Source of the DNA: an uncultured Burkholderiales bacterium
Lineage (GTDB): Bacteria > Pseudomonadota > Gammaproteobacteria > Burkholderiales > Burkholderiaceae
Direction: 5' to 3'
Length of the DNA stretch: 13,394 bases
NCBI GenBank assembly: GCA_903845315.1
Contig: CAIMWY010000398.1
Span: 1-13,394 of the forward strand
A program made the translations under genes and the position numbers. Of this stretch, positions 1-6,915 are shown in pieces; position 1 is the first letter of the stretch; each line of letters opens with the position of its first letter. Below the pieces are notes generated by a model. It saw only the letters and a list, made by a program, of their open reading frames with translations, searched no databases and was not told the origin of the DNA.

Positions 1-734
1 GCTCACGTGGTGCGAAAAAAGAAATGATTGAAGCAAACTTGCGTTTGGTCATTTCGATTGCAAAGAAATACACCAACCGTGGTTTGCAGTTCCTCGACCT
101 GATTCAAGAAGGCAACATCGGTTTGATGAAGGCCGTGGATAAGTTTGAATACCGCCGCGGCTACAAATTCTCACCCTACGCCACATGGTGGATTCGCCAA
201 GCCATCACGCGCTCTATCGCCGATCAGGCACGCACCATCCGTATTCCGGTGCACATGATCGAGACCATCAACAAGATGAACCGCATCAGCCGCCAACACT
301 TGCAAGAGTTTGGTTTCGAGCCCGATGCCAGCGTCTTGGCCGAGAAGATGGAGATTCCTGAAGACAAGATCCGCAAGATCATGAAGATCGCCAAAGAGCC
401 CATCTCGATGGAAACCCCCATCGGTGATGACGACGACAGCCACTTGGGTGACTTCATTGAAGACAGCGTCAACACCGCACCGATCGAAGCCGCCATGCAA
501 GCAGGTTTGCGCGATGTGGTGAAAGACATCTTGGATGGCCTCACCCCACGCGAAGCCAAAGTGCTGCGCATGCGTTTTGGCAGGGAGATGACCAGTGACC
601 ACACCTTAGAAGAAGTGGGCAAACAATTTGACGTCACGCGCGAGCGCATCCGTCAAATCGAAGCCAAGGCTTTGCGCAAATTGAAGCACCCCAGCCGCAG
701 CGACAAACTTCGCAGCTTCATCGACACCATCTAA
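1..734 (+). CDS. rpoD: RNA polymerase primary sigma factor RpoD (sigma-70), 3' part
   Basis: The 5' end lies outside the window; the reading frame is open from base 3 and ends at TAA 732-734, giving about 244 C-terminal residues of a protein usually 600-800 aa long. The order is that of group 1 sigma factors. Region 2 comes first ([19 protein letters not shown], then [20 protein letters not shown]). Region 2.3/2.4 follows ([19 protein letters not shown]), which melts and reads the -10 element. Region 3 then leads into 4.2 ([20 protein letters not shown]), whose helix-turn-helix reads the -35 element. The protein ends in the usual HPSRS.KLRSFI tail. It directs core RNA polymerase to housekeeping promoters in the cytoplasm. 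Two residues look unusual: Pro in KFSPYATWW, where Thr is nearly invariant (E. coli T429), and Arg in RFGREM, where Ile is usual. Identification is secure; whether it is the only rpoD copy cannot be told here. Confidence 0.97.
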   Translation, partial: SRGAKKEMIEANLRLVISIAKKYTNRGLQFLDLIQEGNIGLMKAVDKFEYRRGYKFSPYATWWIRQAITRSIADQARTIRIPVHMIETINKMNRISRQHLQEFGFEPDASVLAEKMEIPEDKIRKIMKIAKEPISMETPIGDDDDSHLGDFIEDSVNTAPIEAAMQAGLRDVVKDILDGLTPREAKVLRMRFGREMTSDHTLEEVGKQFDVTRERIRQIEAKALRKLKHPSRSDKLRSFIDTI

Positions 735-744
735 GCGTGCGCAT

Positions 745-761
745 CCCAACCTTGCGTTGGG
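745..761 (+). other. Perfect 6-bp stem-loop just after the rpoD stop
   Basis: CCCAAC, loop CTTGC, then GTTGGG: a perfect 6-bp stem starting 11 bases after the rpoD stop codon. No U-rich tract follows, so it is not a terminator by itself. It stands directly ahead of the stronger hairpin at 770-803 and may protect the mRNA 3' end or help termination. Confidence 0.5.
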
Positions 762-769
762 TCCAAACA

Positions 770-803
770 AAACCCCCGTTGGGCAAACTGCTCACGGGGG
801 TTT
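770..803. terminator. Bidirectional rho-independent terminator between rpoD and ligB
   Basis: The arms AAACCCCCGT (770-779) and ACGGGGGTTT (794-803) form a perfect 10-bp stem around a 14-base loop. On the plus strand it is followed by TTTGATTTTG. On the minus strand the same stem runs into a T-rich stretch (GGGGGTTTTGTTTGG). It can therefore end transcription both of rpoD and of the convergent ligAB operon, whose stop codon lies only 22 bases away. Confidence 0.85.
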
Positions 804-824
804 GATTTTGATGGTGGCGTCACA

Positions 825-1661
825 TCAAGCGGCTTGCAGTGCCATCACGCCTGTGGCCGTATTGGAAATTGGAATGTGGTAATTTTCATGCACGGGAGAC
901 GAAGCTTGACCCAAGGCACCCCTCATGGCCAACCAATTCAAGAGCTCAATCCCTTGGGTTCCAGTTTTTTCTACCAACTCATGAATGCTGAACTGCGTCG
1001 CCCACTCCGGGTTGTTGTGCATGCTTTTCATGAACTCCAAATCGAAGGCCTTGTTGATGTGCCCTGCACGCTCACCATCAAGCTGATGACTCAAACCACC
1101 CGTGCCTAGCACCACCACGCTCAAGTCACTGTCCCAGCCACGAATGGCCTCGCCCACAGCTTGACCGAGCTTGTAACAGCGCTTAGCTGAAGGAAGCGGG
1201 AATTGCACCGTGTTGATGCAAATGGGCACGGTCAGAATCGGGCACACGTCATCGGGCCAGAACAACTTCAAAGGCAAAGTAAAAGCGTGGTCGACCAACA
1301 TTTCTTGGCAAGTCACCACATCAAAATCTTTTTCCACCAAATGGTTAATGATGTGCCAAGACAAATCGGGCGCCCCCTTAAAGGGAGGTAGGGTGGGAAT
1401 ACCCCAACCTTCATCGGCGTTGTCGTATTGCGGAGCTGCGCCCACCGCAAAAGTTGGCATTTTGTCGAGGAAGAAGTTCAACCCATGGTCGTTGTAAAAA
1501 ACCACAGCTACGTCGGGTTTAGTTTTACTCAGCCATTGACGGATGGGAGGAAACCCATCAAAAAACGGTTTCCAATAGGGGTCCTGTTGCAAGCCCTTGG
1601 CAATTGCGCCACCTATAGATGGAATGTGTGAAGTGGCAAGGCCGCCAACAATTTGTGCCAT
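825..1661 (-). CDS. ligB: LigB-family extradiol ring-cleavage dioxygenase, catalytic (beta) subunit
   Basis: 278 aa. It is the Fe(II) catalytic subunit of a class II (type III) extradiol dioxygenase, which opens a catechol-type ring next to the two hydroxyls with O2; protocatechuate 4,5-dioxygenase is the model. Family key residues are in place: His12 (TSHIPSIGG) and His59 (FYNDHG) match iron ligands His12 and His61 of Sphingobium LigB. Glu239 (GIELLNW) matches ligand Glu242. His192 (GTGGLSHQL) matches catalytic base His195, and His125 (VDH) matches His127. The ATG at 1661 is supported by AGGAG seven bases upstream. It lies 18 bp after ligA, so the two are co-transcribed. At 278 aa it is shorter than LigB (302 aa) and, unlike gallate dioxygenases GalA/DesB, is not fused to a LigA domain. 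The substrate could be protocatechuate, gallate or another carboxylated catechol; sequence alone does not decide. Confidence 0.92.
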   Translation of the reverse strand: MAQIVGGLATSHIPSIGGAIAKGLQQDPYWKPFFDGFPPIRQWLSKTKPDVAVVFYNDHGLNFFLDKMPTFAVGAAPQYDNADEGWGIPTLPPFKGAPDLSWHIINHLVEKDFDVVTCQEMLVDHAFTLPLKLFWPDDVCPILTVPICINTVQFPLPSAKRCYKLGQAVGEAIRGWDSDLSVVVLGTGGLSHQLDGERAGHINKAFDLEFMKSMHNNPEWATQFSIHELVEKTGTQGIELLNWLAMRGALGQASSPVHENYHIPISNTATGVMALQAA

Positions 1662-1679
1662 GTGTTTGCTCCTGCGTAT

Positions 1680-2030
1680 TTATTGATGGGCTGCAGCGCG
1701 CAGCTTGGCTTTGAATTCTTCTTTGCTCATGCCAGTTTGAGCAGCACCGAGGTCTTGAACATCAAGACCCAAGATACCTGCAAATTTGGCCAAGTAGTAC
1801 ACATTGCCACCAGCGGCAATCAATCCCAAAACATTGCGGGTGCGAATGGCTTCAGATTGTTGGGCATTTAAACCATATTTCGCCATATAGGCTTCTTCGT
1901 CGCCTTTGAAAGTATTGCGGTTGTGTGCGCTGTTAAAAGAAAAGCACATCTTGTTGAGTGCGTAACCCTTTTGGGCTTGATCACCATCAAACAAGGTCGT
2001 GCCGGGAATAGGGGCGAGCGCGTGGCTCAT
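1680..2030 (-). CDS. ligA: LigA-family small (alpha) subunit of extradiol dioxygenase
   Basis: 116 aa from the ATG at 2030, which has a strong AGGAG seven bases upstream; an in-frame ATG at 2069 would add 13 unlikely residues and lacks this signal. This is the all-helical alpha subunit that closes over the LigB active site and forms part of the substrate pocket. Recognisable family segments are IPGTTLFDGDQAQKGYALNK near residues 8-27, a central F...R..FK.DE..Y, a GGNVYYLAKFA segment near residue 76, and a C-terminal TGMSKEEFKAK. It is shorter than Sphingobium LigA (139 aa), lacking an N-terminal extension and the C-terminal tail. It is the first gene of the ligAB operon and is divergent from the LysR gene. 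Confidence 0.9.
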   Translation of the reverse strand: MSHALAPIPGTTLFDGDQAQKGYALNKMCFSFNSAHNRNTFKGDEEAYMAKYGLNAQQSEAIRTRNVLGLIAAGGNVYYLAKFAGILGLDVQDLGAAQTGMSKEEFKAKLRAAAHQ

Positions 2031-2122
2031 GGGCAGTCTCCTCAAAACACATCCGATGTACGAAAGCATGAAGTTTGGCGAGCTTCACCCATAAAATAAA
2101 CCATTCAATGCTCATTAATTAC
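2031..2122. promoter_or_regulatory. Divergent control region between ligA and the LysR regulator
   Basis: A 92-bp gap between divergent starts, the usual place for a LysR-type operator. It holds the inverted repeat TGAAG-N9-CTTCA (2069-2087), 19 bp long and dyad-symmetric, as LysR recognition sites tend to be; however, its core is not the textbook T-N11-A. TAAAAT at 2092-2097 could be a -10 element for the regulator, but no clear -35 partner is visible. The ligA ribosome binding site AGGAG lies at 2038-2042. The assignment is by position and symmetry only. Confidence 0.45.
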
Positions 2123-3010
2123 ATGAAAAATTTTAATCATTTAGATTTGGATGGACATTTACTCAAACTCTTGAGTACCGTGATTGAGCAGGGTTCAGTC
2201 ACCCGTGCGGCCAGTACTTTAGGCATCACACAATCGGCAGTGAGTCACCAACTCGAGCGATTGCGCGCCATCGTTGGAGACGCCTTGTTTGTCAAATCAG
2301 GTCGGGGCATCGTGCCAACTGCACGCGCCGAAGCACTGGCACATCAAGCCCAGCAGTTGTTGACCCAAATGCAAGGGTTGGTTCACAGCGAGGCATTTGA
2401 ACCCGCACGCCTGAAACAATGCATCACCATTGCCGCCAACGACATGCAACGCGATTTGTTGCTTCCCGGCCTATTAAACCGCTTGCGCGCCCAAGCACCT
2501 GAGGTGACGCTGCGGGTTCTGCCCTCTGACATACCCAGCGCCGACATGCTGCGCACCCAAGACTGTCAACTGGTCATCAGTCCTAGGCCCCCTGACGCCA
2601 CCGATATCAAGCACAAACGCTTGTTCAGCGACAGCTACCGCGTGTTTTATGACCCGCAGGTGCGCAAAGCGCCACGCTCACTCAAAGCCTACGAAGCTGC
2701 CGAGCACGTGAGCGTGGTCTACCAACCCAATCGCGCATTGGACATTGATGATTTATTGCTTAAACGGGGCATTCAACGTCCCTTTGTCGTGACCTTGAGC
2801 AGCTTTGCAGGCATCGCCGCATTCGTACGAGGGACAGACCGTTTAACCACGCTGCCTGGCTTGTTGCGCGAGGGCTTGATGCATGGCCTAGCCGATGCGC
2901 CCGCCCCGTTTGAAACACCCCCCATGCCGATGTACGCCATTTGGCACCTGAGGCACCACAGCGACCCCATGCACGCTTGGCTGCGTGCGCAGCTATTTGC
3001 TGCGTCTTGA
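2123..3010 (+). CDS. LysR-family transcriptional regulator, probable regulator of ligAB
   Basis: 295 aa from ATG 2123. The N-terminal winged helix-turn-helix spans about residues 10-65, with the typical GSVTRAASTLGITQSAVSHQ recognition region (24-43) and the following FVKSGRGIVPTARA wing. The rest (about 90-290) is the periplasmic-binding-like effector domain that senses a small ligand. The start is not certain: the frame is open upstream through ATG 2108 and TTG 2075, and none has a clear ribosome binding site. I chose 2123 because it leaves the usual 10 or so residues before the first helix. It is divergent from ligA, the standard arrangement for LysR activators of ring-cleavage genes (LigR of Sphingobium and PmdR-like proteins are precedents), so it probably answers to the dioxygenase substrate or product. 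It converges on the GST gene with only 31 bp between them and no terminator hairpin visible. Confidence 0.9.
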   Translation: MKNFNHLDLDGHLLKLLSTVIEQGSVTRAASTLGITQSAVSHQLERLRAIVGDALFVKSGRGIVPTARAEALAHQAQQLLTQMQGLVHSEAFEPARLKQCITIAANDMQRDLLLPGLLNRLRAQAPEVTLRVLPSDIPSADMLRTQDCQLVISPRPPDATDIKHKRLFSDSYRVFYDPQVRKAPRSLKAYEAAEHVSVVYQPNRALDIDDLLLKRGIQRPFVVTLSSFAGIAAFVRGTDRLTTLPGLLREGLMHGLADAPAPFETPPMPMYAIWHLRHHSDPMHAWLRAQLFAAS

Positions 3011-3041
3011 ATTCGCACAAAACGACAGCGAACGACTTAAC

Positions 3042-3653
3042 TTATGCGGGCAAAGCCCAGTTGGCGAGCGTGGCTGGACGCTGGCTATAGGCGGCATACC
3101 AGGCAGCCACCTGGGGGTAACGTTCACGCCAATTCAACTCGGCAAATCGAAGGTCAAGGTACCAGAGCGCGCAACCGATCGTGATGCTGCCAATGTCCAC
3201 CCGGTTCGCTAAAGACTCAGGCGTCGCATTGAGTGATTGCAACGACGTGTCAATCTTGTCGATCTGTCCAGAACGCCATTGGTCCCACTTCTGCGCCTCG
3301 GGACGAGCTACATCTTCGTAACGAGCCAGCAATGCCGCATCGAGCATGCCGTCCCCCAAAGATTGCAAGGTCAGCGAAGTCCAACGCTCACGTCCCCCGG
3401 CTGGAAACAACGAGCCTTTGGCCAGGTCATTGAGGTATTCACAAATCACGCGACTGTCAAACAACACCTGGCCATCACCCGTGAAGAAGGTAGGCACTTT
3501 GCCCAAAGGATTGACCGCGATGATGCTTTGATCCCGATTGACAGGATGTGCGTTGGAAGGCAACAAAGTGATCTTCGTATCCAGGCCCAGCTCCATGGCC
3601 GCGACCAAACATTTGCGCACATAGGGTGAGGTAGGGGAATAAAAAATTTTCAT
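3042..3653 (-). CDS. Glutathione S-transferase family protein
   Basis: 203 aa, a normal two-domain GST length. The thioredoxin-like N-terminal domain (about 1-80) opens with MKIFYSPTSPYVRKC. A Ser/Thr (Ser9 or nearby) sits at the catalytic position instead of the Cys10 of beta-class enzymes. NPLGKVPTF carries the cis-proline (Pro54), and FDSRVICEYL (65-74) holds the acidic-Ser pair that binds the gamma-glutamyl group. The helical C-terminal domain follows. The ATG at 3653 was chosen because family members begin right there; the frame is open 20 codons further up, inside the flavoprotein gene. It is the last gene of the operon, 16 bp after the FAD dehydrogenase stop. It may detoxify an electrophilic enone or quinone made by that enzyme, or act as a glutathione-dependent isomerase or lyase; the exact reaction is unknown. 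Confidence 0.88.
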   Translation of the reverse strand: MKIFYSPTSPYVRKCLVAAMELGLDTKITLLPSNAHPVNRDQSIIAVNPLGKVPTFFTGDGQVLFDSRVICEYLNDLAKGSLFPAGGRERWTSLTLQSLGDGMLDAALLARYEDVARPEAQKWDQWRSGQIDKIDTSLQSLNATPESLANRVDIGSITIGCALWYLDLRFAELNWRERYPQVAAWYAAYSQRPATLANWALPA

Positions 3654-3669
3654 GATGGAACTCTTTTCT

Positions 3670-5373
3670 TCAATGTGAATCATGGACCAAATGGCGCGCA
3701 GCCAACCAGCCAAAAGTCAAGGCAGGGCCCAAGGTGATGCCAGGCGCCGGGTACTCTCCACCCATCACAGAGTGCATGTCATTACCAGCTGCGTACAAAC
3801 CCACAATCGGCTGATCATGCGCATTCAATGCCTGCGCGTGTTCATTGCAACGAATGCCCACCGCTGTGCCAATGTCCCCGGCATAGACTTTGACTGCATA
3901 AAACGGCCCGGTCTCCAAAATACCCAAGCAAGGATTGGGCTGGTGTTCGGCATCTCCCAAATAGCGGTTGTAGGCGGTACCGCCTTTGCCAAAATCACCG
4001 TCTTGACCTGAACTAACCCATTGGTTAAATCGCGTTGCCGTTCGCGACAAGGTGGCACCATCCAACCTCAACTGTTGTGCCAGTGCCTCCAGTGTGTCAG
4101 CCTTGAAGAGATAGCCCGCACGCACCAAGTGCTCTCGTGATCGACCACCCGGCAATGCCAAGCCCATGCCCCAGAGCTCCATGAATGGCGAATCGCAGAT
4201 CAGGAAAGCTGGCAATGTCGGCACGGTCTGATGCGACCGATACATACCGTTGACAAATTCATGGTACGAGGTCGATTCATTGACGAACCGTTCAGCAGCG
4301 CCATTCACGGCCATCAACCCAGGCTTGGCGCGGTCCCAGACCAAATGGGGATACCGCAGTTCGGTTCCATCGGCACGTTTCAAAATCGACACAGGAGCCC
4401 AAAATGCCGGACTCGCATGACCCGAGCCCAAGGTTGCGCCCACCGAGCAGGCTTGCGCAATGCCATCGCCACTGTTGCCTTGGGGTGACATCGACCAAGG
4501 TCCGGTGGGTTGGGGGTACAAGCTTTGGCGCAACTGATGGCTCCATGGAAATCCCCCGGTGGCCATCACCACACCACGACGCGCACGTACCGTCACAGAC
4601 TGACCTGCGCGCAACACCGTCACACCGTCCACCCGGTTTCCATCTAGGTGCAGTTGTTGCACGGGTGCATTCAACCAATACGGTATGTCTAAATCAAGCG
4701 CCGACTTGAACAAACGCGCAGCCAAAGCGTTGCCCAAGACCAACCGTGTTCCCCGATGAAACCCACACAAGCGGTCCGCGAAGTAACGCAACACCAGCTT
4801 CATACCTTCACGCCATGAGGTGAACGAGCGGGTCACCGCCAGCAAATGCTTGGCATCGGTCATGGTGATCATCATTCCGCCCAACACCATGAACTCAGGC
4901 AATGGATCGCGCACATGTTTGAAATGTGCGCCCAACAAACGGCCATCAAACATCAAGGGGTCCAACGACCTCCCCCCCAGCGCAGCACCCTCTCGGTCAG
5001 GGTAATAGTCTGGCGAGTAATTTCGGGCTAATAATTTGACATCGGTGTGCTGGTCAAACCAAGCGACCATCTCTGGGGCCGCTTTGAGAAAGGCTTGTTG
5101 CATGTGGACTGGGGCCGAATCGCCGACCACATTGCGCATGTAGGTCCAAACTTGGTCAGCACTGTCGGGGTGGCCAACGGCATCCGTTTGGGCATTCAGG
5201 GGTGCCCAAACTGCGCCACCCGAGACTGCCGTTGAACCGCCAACTCGATCGGTTTTTTCGATCACCAACACCTTCAGTCCAGCATGTGCTGCGGTAATGG
5301 CTGCAGATAAACCGCCCGCGCCAGAACCGACGACCACAACGTCAACCTCTTCGTTCCAAGTCTTCGGTGTCAT
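3670..5373 (-). CDS. KstD-like FAD-dependent ring dehydrogenase (FAD_binding_2 family)
   Basis: 567 aa. It resembles 3-ketosteroid delta-1-dehydrogenases and the wider fumarate reductase/succinate dehydrogenase flavoprotein superfamily. The dinucleotide fold is at the N terminus: GSGAGG at 16-21, the acidic ribose binder in VLVIEK (Glu39), then GGSTAVSGGAVW. A second FAD strand is GVVMATGGF (267-275). The C-terminal FAD motif is LYAAGNDMHSVMGGEYPAPG (526-545). In that motif Tyr541 and Gly545 fall where KstD has catalytic Tyr487 and Gly491, and SPDYYP (120-125) may hold the Tyr119 equivalent. No confident match to KstD Tyr318 is visible; FWAP lies in that area. So a 1,2-dehydrogenation next to a ring ketone is likely, but the substrate need not be a steroid. 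Its start overlaps the stop of the upstream SDR by 4 bp (ATGA), meaning coupled translation. No signal peptide: cytoplasmic. Confidence 0.88.
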   Translation of the reverse strand: MTPKTWNEEVDVVVVGSGAGGLSAAITAAHAGLKVLVIEKTDRVGGSTAVSGGAVWAPLNAQTDAVGHPDSADQVWTYMRNVVGDSAPVHMQQAFLKAAPEMVAWFDQHTDVKLLARNYSPDYYPDREGAALGGRSLDPLMFDGRLLGAHFKHVRDPLPEFMVLGGMMITMTDAKHLLAVTRSFTSWREGMKLVLRYFADRLCGFHRGTRLVLGNALAARLFKSALDLDIPYWLNAPVQQLHLDGNRVDGVTVLRAGQSVTVRARRGVVMATGGFPWSHQLRQSLYPQPTGPWSMSPQGNSGDGIAQACSVGATLGSGHASPAFWAPVSILKRADGTELRYPHLVWDRAKPGLMAVNGAAERFVNESTSYHEFVNGMYRSHQTVPTLPAFLICDSPFMELWGMGLALPGGRSREHLVRAGYLFKADTLEALAQQLRLDGATLSRTATRFNQWVSSGQDGDFGKGGTAYNRYLGDAEHQPNPCLGILETGPFYAVKVYAGDIGTAVGIRCNEHAQALNAHDQPIVGLYAAGNDMHSVMGGEYPAPGITLGPALTFGWLAARHLVHDSH

Positions 5374-6098
5374 GCGCCACTTCCTCCCAAAGATTTGCCG
5401 CCGTCAAGAAATAACACTTGTCCCGTGATAAAGCTCGTCTGCGGATTGACCAAAAACGCCACGGTGTGTGCAATGTCTTGGGGCAAACCTGCTTTTCCAG
5501 TGGGTTGCAGGGCCAATTGTTGGGCCATGCGTTCTGGCGTGAGCGCTCGCAACAAAGGTGTATCAATCAGACCAGGCGCAATGGCATTGACCAAAATGCC
5601 ACGCGGGGCTAACTCCATGGCACTGGCACGGGTGTACCCCACCACCGCCGCCTTCGAGGCCACATAGTGCGGATGATTTTTAGCCCCAAGGTACGCGCGG
5701 GACGCAATGTTGACGATCCGCCCACCGTCTGGCATGCGCTTGGCCACTTCTTGCGACATCGTGGCCACCGCAATCAAGTTGACCTCATAAGCCCTGCGAA
5801 AATCTGCATTGGTAACCTCTAAGAATTTTCGTTCGTCAAAGATTCCAGCGTTGTTGACCAAGGCACTGATTGGTGACAAGCCATTCACCAATCGGCGAAC
5901 GGCAACTTCATCGGTCAGGTCCAACACCTCACAAACAATGTCTAGACCTAAGCCTTGAAGTCGCTGCGTTTCCTGTGTGGCTAGCACCGCATCGCGGTCA
6001 ACCATCACCACATGAAAACCATCACGCGCCAAACGCTCAACCGTCGCCAAGCCCATGCCACTGGCACCGCCTGTGACCAATGCAAGAGGTTTGTTCAT
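5370..6098 (-). CDS. Short-chain dehydrogenase/reductase, classical SDR (SDR B)
   Basis: 242 aa, a standard classical SDR. The cofactor motif TGGASGMG is at residues 9-16. An Asp after the second strand (VMVDRD, Asp34) suggests NAD(H). The structural motif NNAG is at 82-85 and Asn107 lies in the YEVNL helix. The catalytic set is Ser133, Tyr145 and Lys149 (YVASK). The protein ends in the usual GQVLFLDGG segment. It should interconvert a hydroxyl and a keto group on a small molecule in the cytoplasm. AAGGA lies nine bases before the ATG. It is 35 bp downstream of SDR A and overlaps the flavoprotein gene by 4 bp. That close coupling suggests it makes the ketone which the flavoprotein then desaturates; this is inference. 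Confidence 0.92.
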   Translation of the reverse strand: MNKPLALVTGGASGMGLATVERLARDGFHVVMVDRDAVLATQETQRLQGLGLDIVCEVLDLTDEVAVRRLVNGLSPISALVNNAGIFDERKFLEVTNADFRRAYEVNLIAVATMSQEVAKRMPDGGRIVNIASRAYLGAKNHPHYVASKAAVVGYTRASAMELAPRGILVNAIAPGLIDTPLLRALTPERMAQQLALQPTGKAGLPQDIAHTVAFLVNPQTSFITGQVLFLDGGKSLGGSGA

Positions 6099-6133
6099 GG
6101 TTGTTATTCCTTATTTGAAATTCAAGTGACACA

Positions 6134-6886
6134 TCAGGCCGACAAAAAGCCACCATCCACGGGCAACACCACGCCATTGACGTAACTGGCCATATCGGAA
6201 GCAAGAAAAATAATGGGCCCTACCACCTCTTCAGGTTGACCACCTCGCGCCATGGGCGCGCGCTGCATGAACCAGTCGGTACCGCCGGGCACCGCCAATT
6301 GTGGCTTGACCATATCTGTCAGCATCAAGCCAGGCGCGACCGCATTCACTCTCACGCCAAAGGGTGCTAAGTCACGCGCTAACACCTGTGTCAAAGAACG
6401 AACGGCTCCTTTGGAAGCCACATACCCCGCAGTGGAAATTCCGCTGACAAACGCCACGATGGACGACAAGTTGATGATGCAGCCCCGAGTCACTTTGAGT
6501 GCAGGAATGAAAGCGTGGGTCACATTGAAGAGCCCCTCCAAATTCACACTCAGAATTCTGTCCCACAGCACTGGCGCTTCGGTGTCATCGATTTTGCCTC
6601 TACCAGAAATGCCTGCGTTGTTAACCAACACATCAATCGGACCGATGCGTTGCATGATGTCTTGGGCCCAGCGTTGCGTGGCATCACGTTGGGTTACATC
6701 CAGGGCCTCGCTGTAAGCCACGCCCCCTGCGGCTGTTACCTGTGCCGCCACGTGCTGGGCGCGTACAGGGTCAATATCAGCCACAATCACCCTCGCGCCC
6801 TCGCGTGCAAAACCTAGCGCAATTGCGCTACCCAGGCCGCCACCGGCCCCCGTGATTAGCACCAGTTTGTTATTCATCAATCCCAT
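6134..6886 (-). CDS. Short-chain dehydrogenase/reductase, classical SDR (SDR A)
   Basis: 250 aa from the ATG at 6886, which has AGAGGG five bases upstream. An alternative ATG at 6919 overlaps the livF stop as ATGA and would add 11 charged residues, but has no clear ribosome binding site; ATG 6877 is also possible. The cofactor motif TGAGGGLG is at 12-19. VIVADID after the second strand points to NAD(H). NNAG is at 89-92 and the catalytic residues are Ser142, Tyr155 and Lys159. VNAVAPGLMLTDM and the PVDGG end are also typical. It is a cytoplasmic alcohol dehydrogenase or ketoreductase of unknown substrate. It directly follows the transporter genes, so it probably acts early on the imported compound. 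Confidence 0.9.
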   Translation of the reverse strand: MGLMNNKLVLITGAGGGLGSAIALGFAREGARVIVADIDPVRAQHVAAQVTAAGGVAYSEALDVTQRDATQRWAQDIMQRIGPIDVLVNNAGISGRGKIDDTEAPVLWDRILSVNLEGLFNVTHAFIPALKVTRGCIINLSSIVAFVSGISTAGYVASKGAVRSLTQVLARDLAPFGVRVNAVAPGLMLTDMVKPQLAVPGGTDWFMQRAPMARGGQPEEVVGPIIFLASDMASYVNGVVLPVDGGFLSA

Positions 6887-6915
6887 GACAGCCCTCTTTC
6901 TTTTGTCGCTGCCGC

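Noticed and set aside
171..649. Long minus-strand open frames within rpoD, and many similar ones opposite the liv and SDR genes
   Set aside because: They are antisense shadows of strongly conserved coding sequence, with no ribosome sites or recognisable motifs.
2075..2122. Longer LysR start at TTG 2075 or ATG 2108
   Set aside because: LysR proteins rarely have so long a leader before the first helix, and neither site has a ribosome binding site. ATG 2108 stays possible; TTG 2075 is unlikely.
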